A stretch of DNA of 64,000 nucleotides from Anthoceros angustus. Lineage: Eukaryota > Streptophyta > Anthocerotopsida > Anthocerotales > Anthocerotaceae. Below the pieces are notes generated by a model, which saw nothing but the letters and a program-made list of their open reading frames with translations, was not told where the DNA came from and made no database searches. This document shows, in pieces, positions 11,844 to 23,978 of the stretch. The translations under genes were made by a program, and so were the position numbers. Location: contig MU008156.1 in the NCBI GenBank assembly GCA_010909165.1, positions 124,001 to 188,000 of the forward strand, read 5' to 3'. Numbering within the stretch: the first letter of the stretch is position 1; each line of letters begins with the position of its first letter.

Positions 11844-13300
11844 TCCAGTTGATGGCTACTGCTGGACTTCTGAAAACGAAGGCCTTGGGCGCTGATGCTG
11901 CCGATTCCTGCGTCTGGTGGTCAAGGGATGGTATATGTGGTCAACAATAGAGGCGTAAATTTGGCTTGCAAGGCTCTCGCTTGAACTTATGAGGCCTGTT
12001 CCTCTGGCCTGCGTCTCAATCTCGATTCCGACGGAGATTGAGACGCAGGCCAAACGGCACGTACGGCCTTACTCTTGTCGCACGTTGGCGACCACCGACT
12101 GCCGGCGGGGCCATGGGGTCATCGCCTTATTCATGTCCCACATTGGCGACTCAGACTGCCTTCAGGTGTCGAAGCCGGCGAGGGTGTGGGGCATCGCATT
12201 CACATCCATGCAGATTGGGGTATTCTTGAACTCACCTCCTCTGTACACGAAACAGAGGAGCTGTCTTCAAAAACATCGCACTCACATCGATGCTTGAGAG
12301 TGTCGAGTGGATATTCTTGCGCAGCAATGAAGTGTACATAAGTCATGGATTCTCCACCTCCTGGAAGGTGTATCCCAGCTTGTCAAGATAAAGAGCGTCA
12401 GCCGCCGTGAGCCTCAGAATCATAGACTAATGCTTAGAAAACCCTAAGGTTAGACCTGATAGAGGACTTCTATGTTATGGTAGTTTCTAAGTCTGTAGCT
12501 CTCTCTCTCTAAACATGATGGACCGAATCGCGTGTGCTGAAGACTTGTCGACTCCTATGGATCCCAGTCATACAGTCATACTTGGGAGACGTACACGCTA
12601 CACAGTGGAGACACCACGTGGTCAGGGTTACCTTGTTGGCAATGCTTCACACGGCACATCTCCAAAGCTAACTGGAGCTCCCATACCTGGTGATACCTGG
12701 ATACGTATGTAGCACTCGGGCTCCAAGTTGTTCCGGTGGCAGCAAGCACCTTGTTGGCTACGTCTTCGCTTCTCCAATTCATACAGATCGCGTGACACTG
12801 AGATTTCGGACCCACAGAGCGTTTCAGTATAAAATTTCCAGCAGAGCAGCAGCAGCTCCCACGGCGTCCTCAACAATGAATTGAGTCCAGGGCTAACATC
12901 TTCCTTGTACAGACAACAGGCTGAGCGGAACGAGGGTCAGAAGGTCCCTGATACTCAGTTTCGAAGATGTCGGCCGACGTGGTCAGGTCTTTCCTTCCTG
13001 AGACATCAAATCTTCTGCTCTCCAGCTCCTGGTTGCAACCCGTTTGGCTCCAGGCCTTTCCAGACTACGTTGCGGAAGCTTGTCCAACTCCCTCGTTCTC
13101 AGTCTCTGTAAGTTTGGTTTTCCTGGGCAGGATGCAATGAGAGCCTGGTGTCCTCACTGATGCTGACGACCTGAACATTCTGACTGTTTTTTCTTCTTTT
13201 TTTGATACATTCTGACTGTTGAAACCCCCATAGAGTTGCAAGAAGTGAAGAAGGGCTGTTGTTGTTAACACAGTTGTTACTCTCTCCTATGTGATATGCC
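11844..13300. other. Intergenic region, no gene supported
   Basis: Apart from the hairpin at 12005-12052 and a short CT run near 12500-12511, I see no feature. Short ORFs on both strands around 12515-13110 overlap each other and match nothing I know. The last part presumably holds the promoter and leader of the membrane-protein gene at 13301. Confidence 0.4.
12005..12052. repeat. Perfect inverted repeat (19-bp arms, 10-bp loop)
   Basis: TGGCCTGCGTCTCAATCTC at 12005-12023 is the exact reverse complement of 12034-12052, separated by GATTCCGACG. It could be a remnant of a fold-back element or the stem of a hairpin. It lies about 160 bp after the TRIM37-like stop codon. Confidence 0.95.
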
Positions 13301-14035
13301 ATGCAGCTCCAATGGGCGGACACCATCCTCACTGTGAAGTGGCCGTATCTGGCAGTTGTCTGTGTTCTGGGTATTGTTTTGGGCCTGGGAGCTGGCGGCC
13401 ATTTGCTCTTCTCCCTTTCCGATAGCAGGAAGCGGCGCAGCAGTTCAGGGTTCTTCATTTGGGGGCTTGCCTTTGTCTGGTATGCTCTCATGTGTGTAGG
13501 AGGCTTGGTATTCCACTGCTTCCAACGACACCCAGCCTTCTATTTCTTGGACTTGGTATCCACAGGTTCTTCTTCTATGTCTATATTGATAGGCTTCGCT
13601 GTATTCGCCAACCTAGTGGATGACAGGCTACTGAAATGGCGACTAGCATGCCTTGTAATCCACATATGCGTAGCAGCTGTGGGGCTATTCGCTCCTCCAC
13701 TGATTCGTGAGCAAGTCTATATTGTTCCCACCGTAGTGGCGCTACTTGCAGGGCATTTGCTCCTTGCAAAATCTCTGATTACTTCCTTCAGACAGGGTAA
13801 ACTTGTTCACGATCTGACAACAAACTCCCCTCAATGTTGGCTCCTACTTGCATCCGTTTCCATCCTTCTGGGAGCAGCAGCTTTGGTTGGAGATAGGTTC
13901 CTGTGCTTCGTTTTCGGATCCAACGGCGGATTTATAGTCTGGTTTTTTTTGGGATGTGACTTGTTCATCCTCTGTGCTTACAGAGCTGTCATTCTGATGG
14001 ATAAAGAGCAGACGAGATTACTCAAAAGCAAATGA
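13301..14035 (+). CDS. Unidentified multi-pass membrane protein, 244 aa
   Basis: A single open frame starts with an ATG and ends at TGA. Hydrophobic segments near residues 14-38, 49-73, 82-106, 113-134, 139-160, 179-205 and 208-231 predict seven membrane spans with short loops and a basic C-terminal tail ending LLKSK. I do not recognise the family. The seven spans recall receptor-like or ceramidase-like folds, but the HxxxH of the CREST hydrolases is absent from the last helix (which has GCDLFILCAYRA). Exons could exist upstream, but none is evident. The reading frame and membrane character are clear; the function is unknown. Confidence 0.65.
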   Translation: MQLQWADTILTVKWPYLAVVCVLGIVLGLGAGGHLLFSLSDSRKRRSSSGFFIWGLAFVWYALMCVGGLVFHCFQRHPAFYFLDLVSTGSSSMSILIGFAVFANLVDDRLLKWRLACLVIHICVAAVGLFAPPLIREQVYIVPTVVALLAGHLLLAKSLITSFRQGKLVHDLTTNSPQCWLLLASVSILLGAAALVGDRFLCFVFGSNGGFIVWFFLGCDLFILCAYRAVILMDKEQTRLLKSK

Positions 14036-14456
14036 CTGATGCTAGCAAAATGCTCCTACTGTGGGGATGTAAAGTAAAAACGCTATAGAAGTTGTATTGA
14101 TTGATTCCCATGCCATTTGGGACACGACACAAGATTTCTGGACAATTGCCTTCCATCTACTGAAACAAGAAGCTGCTGCCCACCGAGGAAAATCTGAACA
14201 AAGCACAGCATGAGTGTGCTGGAAAAACGAGAGTTTCTCCTACGTTTTCAGGTGGCTTTTCATCGCGTTTCACGGCTTAGTAGCGCAACGCATATGCGTG
14301 TTGCACCAACAGCTTCTGCCTCTCAAGATTGCAAACCCCAATCGTCTGTCCAGAATTTCCATGCGGACACTGTTTCAGTTGGGTCTTTATGAACCCGATT
14401 CGAACCATTTCAGATGAACGGCAGGGGCTCTCTCCAGCTTGCCAGGCCAAGGGAAG

Positions 14457-16011
14457 ATGAGTGGGATGCGACTGCTGCCTGGAGGGCCTTACGTCCGTGG
14501 ATGGAAGACAGTTGGATCGGGGGGTACCAGTACGCAGCGTGTGCGACTGCCTGTTTTTGGAAGCGCGCAACAGGGTCGGGTGTGGACTGCTGCTGGTCCA
14601 GTCAAGTCATGGCATCTCAGCTCAGGGCTGCAATTTGGATCTCGCTCCTGCCTGATGGCTGATCCTTCTCCTCAACAATGCAGGGCTACCCACAATGTGG
14701 ATGCTGCTGAGCTGAGCACTCGGCCGTCCCCTGGTGAGTTTTGCACATCCAGGCATAGCAGTTGAGAAGAGCATTTATCCTGAGTGTTCTCGGAAAAAGA
14801 GGTTGGCATCCAACCCAGCGTTGAAGTGGCTTGTTGCTGATCTCTTTGATGGGTTCATGTCACATCGCTCCGCTATACAATGCAGAAACATTGCACCTGT
14901 GGCGAACAGCGGATGCAGTCTGCTTTGATGTGGACAGCACAGTGTCTCTCGACGAAGGAATTGATGAACTGGCTGCCTTCTGTGGCGCGGGCGAAGCTGT
15001 CGCAGCATGGACTGCCAGGTCTGTCGGGTTTTTTAGGGCATACCAGCTCTGCTTGCTGGTCTGGCTGGCGATGCTGCTCGAGTCTCACTTCCTTGCATTC
15101 GGTGGCTTTGAAGGTACCTGATATCGTCGGACACGTGTCCGTGATGCAGAGCCATGGGCGGGTCGGTGCCGTTTGAGGAAGCCTTGGCTGCAAGACTGGC
15201 TTTGTTCCAACCATCGTTCTCAACAGTGACTGAATTTCTGACCAAGAAGCCTCCCAGGTACGGAATTAGCACCCTTCAAATAATTTGAGTCTCACAAACA
15301 GGTCTGTCTCTTGGTGGTCTGATGCTGTTGAAGGCTTTTGCAGGCTTACCACCGGGATCACCGATCTGATAAGTAGGTTGCAGTCTCGCGGGGTTGATGT
15401 TTTCCTTGTTTCTGGAGGATTCCGACAGATGATCGAGGTGAAGTATACATTCACATTGAGCCTGGTGAGGCCCAGAGGACGTGGTTGCTGACCCTTCTGG
15501 ATATCGGTTTGCAGCCCATAGCGACTATCCTTCACATTCCGCAAGAGAGAATCTTTGCCAATACTCTGCTGTTCCATCCTGATGGGCAGTTCTCTGGCTT
15601 CGACTTGAATGAGCCGACCTGTCGGAGTGGAGGCAAAGCAGAAGCAATTGCCACCATAAAGCAGGTGTCTTGCCATTGCAGCCAGTTCCTCAAATTTGCT
15701 TGATGCTTTTTGCCAGACCGTCTGAGGTTCTCATGTTTGCTGCAGAAGCATGGGTACCACAAGCTGGTCATGATTGGAGATGGAGCTACTGATCTGGAGG
15801 TATCCAAGAAGCTGGATTTTAGGATTGAATGTAGGACCTGGGCATTGTGAAGTCCCATTTGACCTGTGGTAACCTGCAGGCTCGCAAGCCAGGGGGTGCA
15901 GACATCTTCATCTGTTATGGGGGCGTCCAACTTCGGGAAGGAGTAGCTGCGAAGTCGGACTGGTTGGTCATGGACTTCGAGGATTTGATTCAGAATATTC
16001 GCTCGTCATAG
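14457..16011 (+). CDS. PSP: Phosphoserine phosphatase, plastid-targeted
   Basis: Seven exons (14457-14733, 14886-15018, 15150-15257, 15344-15437, 15515-15664, 15746-15799, 15880-16011) join in frame to 315 codons plus stop. The enzyme hydrolyses 3-phosphoserine to serine, the last step of the plastid phosphorylated serine pathway. The HAD-family DxDxT motif is present as CFDVDSTVSLDEGIDEL, with the nucleophile Asp first; motif II is LVSGGFRQM and motif III is MIGDGATDLEARKPGGADLF. The sequence is very close to plant PSP throughout. The first about 95 residues are rich in Arg, Ser and Gly with few acids, as expected for a chloroplast transit peptide. The ATG at 14457 is the first in the exon 1 frame; a start further upstream in a separate exon cannot be excluded. 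Confidence 0.95.
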
Positions 16012-16640
16012 TGCCCAAGCTTTTGGATTCCAGACCTTCCCTGTCCAGAAGAACTATCTTCCTTTTTTTTTTGTCGCCATTTAACAACTATCTTCCTGTC
16101 CTCGTGCTCTAAGGCTAAGTACTGTAAAGAGCCAGGGACGAAACCAACTACGGCAAAATCCTGCCCGACGGGGAAATAACAGGTCACATGACCATAGTCT
16201 TTTTTGTCTGGTCCATGCGGCTTTGATGTCGGTCACGACTCATGGTGGTTGCCCTAGTGTCCGCTGTACCCTATAAGCTTGTCGTGCGCATTGGCAACTC
16301 CCCCTAAAAGCTTATCGTGCGCACTGGAAATTCCCTTGTACAGCCCGTTACTTCACTCTCGACATCGTTCCCAATTACATCACTACCATTGACTCTCATA
16401 ATTAAATACAAATTTATTTTTATTTTTATCTCATATTCAGTTCGTGTAACTATGAGTTTATGACCCCGGTTCAATTCGGCCTCCGAACCGGCTGAAATCG
16501 AAGTGTATGACCTGCGTACGTCAGGGAACTGACTGCCGCACTGCATTCTGTCCAATAACCGATTCGCTCCAATTCTGCGTCGGTGTGGTTTGGATTGAAC
16601 CGAACTAGGCGAACTATCATCCCGAGGTGGCACTCTGTAA
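16012..16640. other. Intergenic region with small duplication
   Basis: This stretch follows the PSP stop codon. A motif around TAAGCTTGTCGTGCGCA is duplicated at about 16273-16325. No ORF, RNA gene or mobile-element domain was recognised. Confidence 0.4.
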
Positions 16641-17500
16641 AGGTCCTAAGTGATCATGTGCAAAAAACTTGGTTCCTCCATGTACCGCCCGTGCCGGTTC
16701 TCTCCACCATTGTTTGCCCGTGTAGGTGGCTCTCTTCTCCTCGATGCTAGTGATAACTCTAGCGTATGCATTTGTGGCATCAATTCCTCGAATATCCTTT
16801 GAAGTTTATGTAGAAATCTATGCTCACAGCACGCTTGGGCAAGGTGTACAAAATAATTTCCCTGCAAATGTTGGATGTAAGCCTAAACTTGGGTATGGTC
16901 CTCTAAAGTTTAGCACACTAATTGTGGCATAATTGCGGGCATCATTTACAGTTGCTTATCCCTCCAACACTCTCACTCAGCGCGGATGATATCTCGTGGT
17001 CAGATGCATAACGTGCTCCTGCTCAAGCCTACACCAGTTTTTGAGGAAGGAAGCAAAAAGACAGAAACACTTTGCGGAAGGGAAAGTGGCGATGACTTGA
17101 CCTTGTGTGAAGGCCTTCACTAATGCACTTCCGCAAGGCCCAAAGTTCTTGTCAAGCTACCATGGTGCTCCTTGCCCAGCGGCGGCTTGGTGAAGATGTC
17201 GGCTAGCATATTTTTAATGCCGCAAAACTAGAGCTCTACAATAGTTCTAATCTGCACTCAAATTTCAAAGTGGTACCGAGATGCTTGGTCCTCTTGTGAT
17301 ATTCGAGCTTCTTAGCGAGTATCATGCTATACTCTGGTGATTGTCGATTGATTAGTGTAGATGGTTGTCACAGCTTCTCTCTGTAGCCCTCTAGACTCCT
17401 CAGTGGGTACCGAAGCCATATGGCTTCCTTTGTTGCTTCCACAAGGGCCACTTATTTCTTGTGCAATAATACGCCTGCCCATGCATGTTCTCCTCATGGG
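16640..17500 (-). mobile_element. Copia retrotransposon 3' end (RNase H plus probable LTR), decayed
   Basis: On the minus strand, about 17480 to 17130 encodes broken pieces of a Ty1/copia RNase H: EATKEAIWLRY, then KRTKHLGTTLKFECR, then MLADIFTKPPLGKEHHG, the typical end of copia Pol. Downstream on the same strand, TGTTGGAGGGATAAG near 16968 looks like the start of an LTR. Frameshifts and stops interrupt the frame, and nothing of integrase or reverse transcriptase is seen, so this is a truncated, dead copy. The outer LTR end near 16640 is a guess. Confidence 0.75.
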
Positions 17501-17949
17501 TTTCCATTGTTAAAATAAATAATTAGTGCTTCCAATGTTTTATAACTTGGGATACTTACTCGGTCGGGGCCTTCTGGTTTTCAGGCGGCGCCCGTGCGGC
17601 ACGGGATTCGACGTAGGGTGCGGTGGTGTGGCCGGGGCTTCTTTTAGGTCCTACGTACAGGGGGTTTTTTTTTCGGCCTTGGGGGCTCCTGCCCCCAGGT
17701 CGTGCTGTGGGGCCCTGCCCGACCCAAGGGTTTGGTAATTGGGCAACCTGCTTATGGCGCGCTAATCTCTCTTTCAGTGTTCTACTACGGTATTTTGGCA
17801 AGCGGGAATGGCTCCAGCGGATGGCCTTAAACCGTCCTCTCTTGAATCTAAGGTGCAATGTGACATGGCGATCATTCTCCGGGGTTCATAGTCTTGAGGC
17901 GGTGACTCTCGTTTTGGAGGACAAATACTTTCTTTCATGGAGTCTCACA

Positions 17950-18390
17950 TTATCTTGGAGGCTAGACTCAAGATTTCTGCCAAGCACTCGGATCTATCGA
18001 TAGGTTTGAGGCCCTCCATGCCCAATGATTCCCTCCTCAATGAATTACGGCAAACACAGGCTGATGTTTTGAGCCTTCAGAATGGGAACACCTTATTGCG
18101 ACTTCTCTAGACACTTTCCGCATGGATATGACCGCCAAAGATGACATCTTGATCTTGAGACATCTCTTAAGGAGCTCAGGAAGATTTCTGCCAAGCACTC
18201 GGATCTATCGATAGGTTTGAGGCCCTCAGACCAATGATTCCCTCCTCAATGAATTACGGCAAACAGTGATGTTTTGAGCCTTGAATGGGAACACCTTATT
18301 GCGAGACTTCTCTAGACACTTTCGCATGGATATGAGCCTTGACATCGATCTTGAGACATCTCTTAAGGAGCTCACAGGGAAGATTTGGCG
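17950..18390 (+). repeat. Internal tandem duplication in the LINE 5' part
   Basis: The segment containing AAGATTTCTGCCAAGCACTC appears at about 17967 and again at about 18180, with the same following sequence up to TCTTAAGGAGCTCA. The second copy lacks several 2-10 base pieces relative to the first. Confidence 0.85.
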
Positions 18391-19039
18391 CTAATATGAT
18401 CTCTAAGCACGTTGAGTGACCACAATTCCACACTCTACTCCGGCTACCACGTTTGACCTACGGCCTTTTGGAGAAGGTTGAAATTATTGTTGAAGACAAA
18501 TTAACTTCTATCCGTCTTGGCATGTCCAAGAATGATGAGGTTATTCAAGAATTGCGGGATAGGCCCCTTGCCCCTGACCCGATCTTTTGCCGCCACGGCC
18601 GCCGAAACTCGCCATCTATCGCTACCATTTGAGTCCGATCGCGATAAGCGATCTCGAAACCTCCAGACATGGATATCGGGAACTACTGTAAAAGTGCTGT
18701 AAGGGGTTTTGGTGATGTTATCAAGGTCGATGTTCGGTTCCAACACGCTTGGAGAGTGGGTAAGGACCATTCTCGATCCCCACTTATATTGTGCGTTTTT
18801 ACTCTTGAGGACAGTTGCGTGTGTTACGTGCACGCACAAACTTGAAAGGCCAAGATATATTTGTCAACCGACCTTACTCCTCTCCAATGGGAACGCAAGA
18901 AGCAATTGTTGCTTGTAAGAAGGCAAAATCGAGGGTATGGTGGCTTATTTCATTGATGACGACCTAGTTATACGGGAACCCAAGACTGCGCATGTCCGTA
19001 GGGATGCGGGGCCCGTGATGGCATCCTCCTCACCGCTTC

Positions 19040-19560
19040 GAATTGCAACGGATCTATCAATCTACACCGGCGGAATGCTTGATCTCCTCACGGGCCGGGA
19101 TTGCCGGGATATTGTGTTTCTATCGAGACTCATGAGCATCATACCCGCCCCTTAGGCCGTTCTCCGGATATTCATGTTTTCTACCTTTAGACACCATGTC
19201 TCCAAAGAACTCTCCCAAGGCTTTGGGTATTGCTTGCTATTTTCGGAGTCCTTGACTCCTTTTATCTCCTTATTCGTCACGACGAGCTTAGCTCATCCTC
19301 CGCGCTGGCTTCTTGGAATTACAGCGGATCTATCAATCTACACCTGGCGGAATGCTTGATCTCCTCACGGGCGGGATTGCGGGATATTGTGTTTCTATCG
19401 AGACTCATGAGCATCATACCCGCCCCTTAGGCGTTCTCCGGATATTCATGTTTTCTACCTTTAGACACCATGTCTCCGCAACTCTCCCAAGGCTTTGGTG
19501 TGCTTGCTATTTTGAGTCCTTGACTCCTTTTATCTCCTTATTCGTCACGACAGAGCTCTC
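19040..19560 (+). repeat. Internal tandem duplication (~280 bp) in the LINE
   Basis: The segment from GGATCTATCAATCTACACC (19050) through CCTTATTCGTCACGAC (about 19280) is repeated from 19325 to about 19550. The second copy is shorter by several small deletions, for example where the first has CTTTGGGTATTGCTTGC and the second CTTTGGTGTGCTTGC. Confidence 0.85.
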
Positions 19561-22204
19561 CTCTGGTTCAGTGCTGCTCTTTTCTCTTCTCACCGTGACT
19601 TATATGTTGGCGTCTGTTACTTCCCTCCAAGGTCCTCCAAATATGCTCAGGGCGATAATCCATATGCGGATCTCTCTGAGTCCATCTCCGAGTTTTCCCC
19701 TATTGCTGATATTCTTCTCGTTGGGGACTTCAACGCTTGGACCGGCTGTCAACAAGCTGCTATCTATGATTCCTTGGATTTCGACAAAATTTCTCACGTG
19801 GATCCTCCGACCTGGATCGGTCTTCCTCGATACCCATCCACTAAATTCCTATGGTGTTGCCCTTTACGCCTTGTCAATCCCACAACATGGTCATTTTCAA
19901 CGGACTCCCGTTGGCGGACGGTAGTAATTCTTTCTTGATGATGGTTCCTCTTCTAGCGGTTGGATTATGTTATTGGTGACGTCGGCCTTCTCTCGCGTAT
20001 TTCTAGGCTCGGACTGGACTCCACATGTTTGGAGTCGACCATCTTCTTGATTGTTTTGATCTTTGTTCCTCCGCCCCCTCGGGATCCCCCCTCCCACTAT
20101 CTCTCCACAGATTCACCTTTCCACAAGACCTTGTACCCCAATTTTCCAGCTTGCTCCGCTCCTCCCTTGCTTCCATTCCCCCACCTCCCTTTTCTTGCCA
20201 CCACTTCCTCTGCTGTTCTAACCTCCGCCGCTCCACTTTTCCTTTCAAATTTTGCCATCCTCCCGTGCAAACCAACCCCCGCCATCCTCGGTTTGATGCG
20301 GATTGTAGCGCATGCGCTCTCAATTGCATCTCACTTTGCGCCAACTTAATCTCCTCCCCGGATCCCATCATTCCGCTCTTTACAAAGCCACTGTCAAGCC
20401 TTACAAAGCCTTCATCTCCATGAAAAAGTCCCAATTCATCCCTTTGCTCGAATCAAGACTCCCCGTGGTTTGTCTCCCCACCAGATCCCTATCCAACTTG
20501 GCGTTCGCGAGGGTGACCCTTTGTCCCCAAATCTCTTTGGGTTGTATATTGATGAGCTTGAGGAATGGCTTCTTAGATCTGGCGACCCTGGTGCTCGGCT
20601 ATTTGGAAAGTATTCCTATCCTCCTATATCGGATGATATTGTTCTTTTATCTCATTCCCCGGAGGGCCTGCAAAAGCAACTGGATGTTTTATCCCTTTTT
20701 TGTAAAACCAAGGGTCTCTTTGTCAATCTGCGCAAGACCAAGATTATGCAGTTCAACACTCGGGATTACAAGGGTGATTGCAAATTTTATTATGATGGTC
20801 GGAGGTGGAGATGGTTCGATCCTATACTTATCTGGGTATCACTATTTTCGGTCCTAAATTTAAGCTGGACCTCCTCTGCCTCCTCCGCTACCAAGGGATG
20901 GGCTCGTCTGCTTTTGCGCCGTTCTTTTATCTGAGGATGAATCTTCGGATATCAATCTTGAGCGGTGTTCAACACTATGGTAATTCCCTCCGCCTTGTAT
21001 GGCGCTGAAATTTGGGGCCGGATCTTTCCCTTCTTCTTGGGCGAAGGTGGAAAGGGTTCAATCTTCCTTTCTCCGCTCACATTGCTTGTAAGCGTTCAAC
21101 TCCATTACCCATCCTCCTTTACGAATTTGCAGCCTTTCCCTCGAACTTGATGGCCTTTTTCGTCTCTCATCCTTTCTTTACCGCCTCCACCTCCTTGATA
21201 TTGCTAATCCCATTTTGGATCCCCTTACCTCCTCCTTGCCTTTAGGTCCTCCGCCTGGCTCAATCTTGACCCACAAGCTTCTTTTGTCTGGCTTTCTCAA
21301 GCTGCCAACCGCTTAGAAGATTCGAGTTTGAACCTTTTCGACTCCTCGCCCCCTCCTCCTCCCAACTCCCCTTTCTCACATCCCCCAACCACTCCATTCG
21401 CGGGGCCCTTAAATTAAGATACCTTCGCCTCACGGTCCCCTCTTTCCTTTTCCCCTCTCACTTCTAGACTCCGCTTACAAAGACGAGCTCGAGTTAATCC
21501 TCCCTCAGTAAATTTCCCCCCGCCTGCCACCCCGGTTCCCCCTTTCCTTCAAACTCCGTGACACTCATAGGTCAATTTCGTGTTAGCTCCCACCACCTCC
21601 GGATTGAGACCGATCGTTGGCTCAAGCCTATCCCTCCCAAGGCGATAGGATGCAAGCTTTGCTCCTTGGATCACGAATCAATCACACTTCCTCTTTTATT
21701 GTCCCGCCTATGCCGATATTTGGTCTCGTTACTCTCTTCTTGAATGTGCGGCTTCTCGGCAGATTTTCTCTTTCCACATTCCTAGGCTCTGGACTATGTC
21801 TCTCTGAGCTTCTTGATCTTGGTCCTTGTTGGACTCCTTGTAGTCTTTGCCTTCTTTTACGCTTCTCTCATGTCACGCTTCTCTAGTGCACGTAAGTGCT
21901 CGTGCGTCGTAAGGTGGTTTCTTCGAGTCACTTTAAGACCAAAGCGGGAGGACAGGCGAAGACTCAAGGGCTTTGGGCGGGCGATAACCCGATGAAAGGG
22001 GCGGAGCAGTTCAAAATTTGGTCATCGTGATGGATTCGGAGTCCGCTCTAGCACCCGATGAGTCACAAGTTAGCCATAGAGAGTAGGTTTACGGTGTTGT
22101 AGGCACTTAGATGTGCTTCTTCTCTGTGTTCGTAATAACTTTTGGACCCGTTGCAGTGAGACAATTGATGATTTCATTTTCCCCTCTTCCTCAAAAACGA
22201 AGCA

Positions 22205-22228
22205 AAGGCACCGGCCGGCCGGTGCCTT
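22205..22228. repeat. Perfect 24-bp palindrome
   Basis: Twelve bases, AAGGCACCGGCC, are followed immediately by their exact reverse complement, GGCCGGTGCCTT, with no spacer. The symmetry continues imperfectly outwards (CGAAGC on the left, GCTTGG on the right). Confidence 0.95.
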
Positions 22229-22670
22229 CGCTTGGATTTGTTGTCTTTATGTGTTGGAAACGGGTTTTCATGATAACTACTCGTTGGAAAACGGTCGACC
22301 TTTCTTGAAAACAAGGCAAAACGCATATTTCGGGACTGTGTGGAATGTGCTAAGAGGGTTTCCATGTCACAGAAGGGGGTTCGGATATTCACCCCCTTCG
22401 AAAGATATCGATAGTGTTGTGACTATTCCATCCGTTGTGGAGATTCCGCAAGAGACTTGGAAGCACGCAAAGCCTCTTCCTAAAGATATGCCCAATCGCC
22501 AGCCCGAAAATGTCCAATACAGCTTGCGACCTCCCCATGACCAGAGCCCCCACCCCTAGTACACACAAACACCATCGAGGGAGGAGCAGGAGAAGACACC
22601 GGGCCAGCTCGTCCTTGGAGTTAAGCACAAGGTGATCCTGAGGAAGACGAAATGCTAAGCGGGTATTATC

Positions 22671-23093
22671 ATGGAGGTGCCTGGGAAGCCTGCGGAAAAT
22701 AATGTTGTTTGTGTCTGTTTTGATCCAACACGGCAAGGTTTCACCGCTTGCAGGAAGCCCCGCCCTCTTGATCCAACACGGCAAGGTTTCACCACTTGTG
22801 GGAAGCCCCACTCCCTGACTTCAATCTTGATAGAGCATAGAATATCAAGGTTGGAGTCAAGTTTGAATGACAATCTAGATATTTATGAGGTAGCTTTGAT
22901 ACTAAAGGCAGCTTGGTTTCAAGATGTTAGTAACACAAAACTTGAACATTGTTGGCAGAAGAGTACAATTTGTCATACAAGCAGACCCGCTACTGGACAA
23001 AGCATGCCAAGCATGACGAGCACTAATGATGAAGAACATGAAAGCATATTTGACTTGAATGATTCGGATCCACGTATGCACCTTCATGTTTAG
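22671..23093 (+). pseudogene. pogo/Tigger-like transposase C-terminal fragment
   Basis: An open frame of 140 codons contains NDNLDIYEVALILKAAW followed by NTKLEHCWQKSTI, matching the pattern near the C-terminus of pogo/Tigger (DDE_1) transposases, where an Ala-Trp helix precedes an N-C-W/F-R/K-K motif. Upstream of it a 46-bp segment (GATCCAACACGGCAAGGTTTC) is tandemly duplicated at about 22720-22810. No catalytic residues lie in this piece. It probably belongs to the same element family as the minus-strand fragment at 23979-24395, but in the opposite orientation. Confidence 0.6.
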
Positions 23094-23978
23094 TTTAATG
23101 ATGATGTAGGTGAAGGCAAGGGCGGGGGGCATTATGCGGTAGCATGTTAAAGATCGTACTTAATAAGCTATGAAATATAACACTGAGTGGAGGAGGTGTA
23201 CTACCTTCAATGAGTGCACGAGAGTATGCAGATTTTGAAGACTGTAATGCAATGGAAACATGTCATGATCTAAATTGTGGCAGGAATATGAGAAATTACT
23301 AATCCGAAGTTGTTCACATGTGAAGAACCAAGGGTGAAAGTGCATGATTTGGTGAACCTAGAGGCACTTTGAGAGGAGGTAAAGTTTGAGACTGTTACGA
23401 ACGGTTTTGGGAGTATTTTACAATGGGTACAGGAATGGCCACATGATACCATAGAGACCATCCTTTCCCTCAAAGCCATGGAGACGCACTAGCTCCAGTC
23501 AGGCAATCAATCACTGAATACTTCGTTCTTTAGCAAATGTCATTTGATCCTTTATCAAATTAATTTACTATTACTGTTTTCCAGATACTATATTAGATAT
23601 TTCATCGGTTTAAAGGCTGGGGACGCTTTGTCCCTGATCCCCAGTGCCTCCTTGGCCTTAACACTCCAGGGTTGTCATCTGCCGCTGCTTCCTCTCCGCA
23701 CATTTTCTCCTGTCAGCAGTAGTATTTTGTTCGAGTTTCTGCCATTAGTCCTTAAGCAGTTAGGATTATCGTTCCGTGGACAATTTTGTGCTTTCGCCGA
23801 TGGGGTGGTCCACACCATCTGTGACCCTCAAGGACACTCCTTGTTCGGTCTATGCTAAGCTTTGTTGCGGAATTAAGAGGGTGAAAACCCATATTGGGCA
23901 TTTGCATAAGGTCTTCGACCAGGCTGCTTAGCAGCCCAATTGTGTTTTGCCACCCCCACCACCTTTGTGGTGCATGCT

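Larger units (their letters stand above)
17900..22000 (+). mobile_element. Non-LTR (LINE) retrotransposon, heavily decayed
   Basis: Read in order on the plus strand, fragments give a coiled-coil ORF1-like part (about 17960-18400), an AP-type endonuclease (LYVGVCYFPPRSSKYA near 19595 and LLVGDFNAWTGCQQA near 19710, then VDYVIGD and ESDHL near 19960-20040), a reverse transcriptase (IQLGVREGDPLSPNLFGLY near 20490 and SDDIVLLSH near 20630) and a C-terminal zinc-knuckle region (CKLCSLDHES near 21650). The frame changes many times. The N-terminal reverse transcriptase motifs seen in the minus-strand relative at 48-51 kb are missing between 20340 and 20480, so the copy is internally deleted and inactive. 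Boundaries are approximate. Confidence 0.8.

Noticed and set aside
18501-18839. ORF on the minus strand within the LINE
   Set aside because: It is antisense to the LINE relic and matches nothing.
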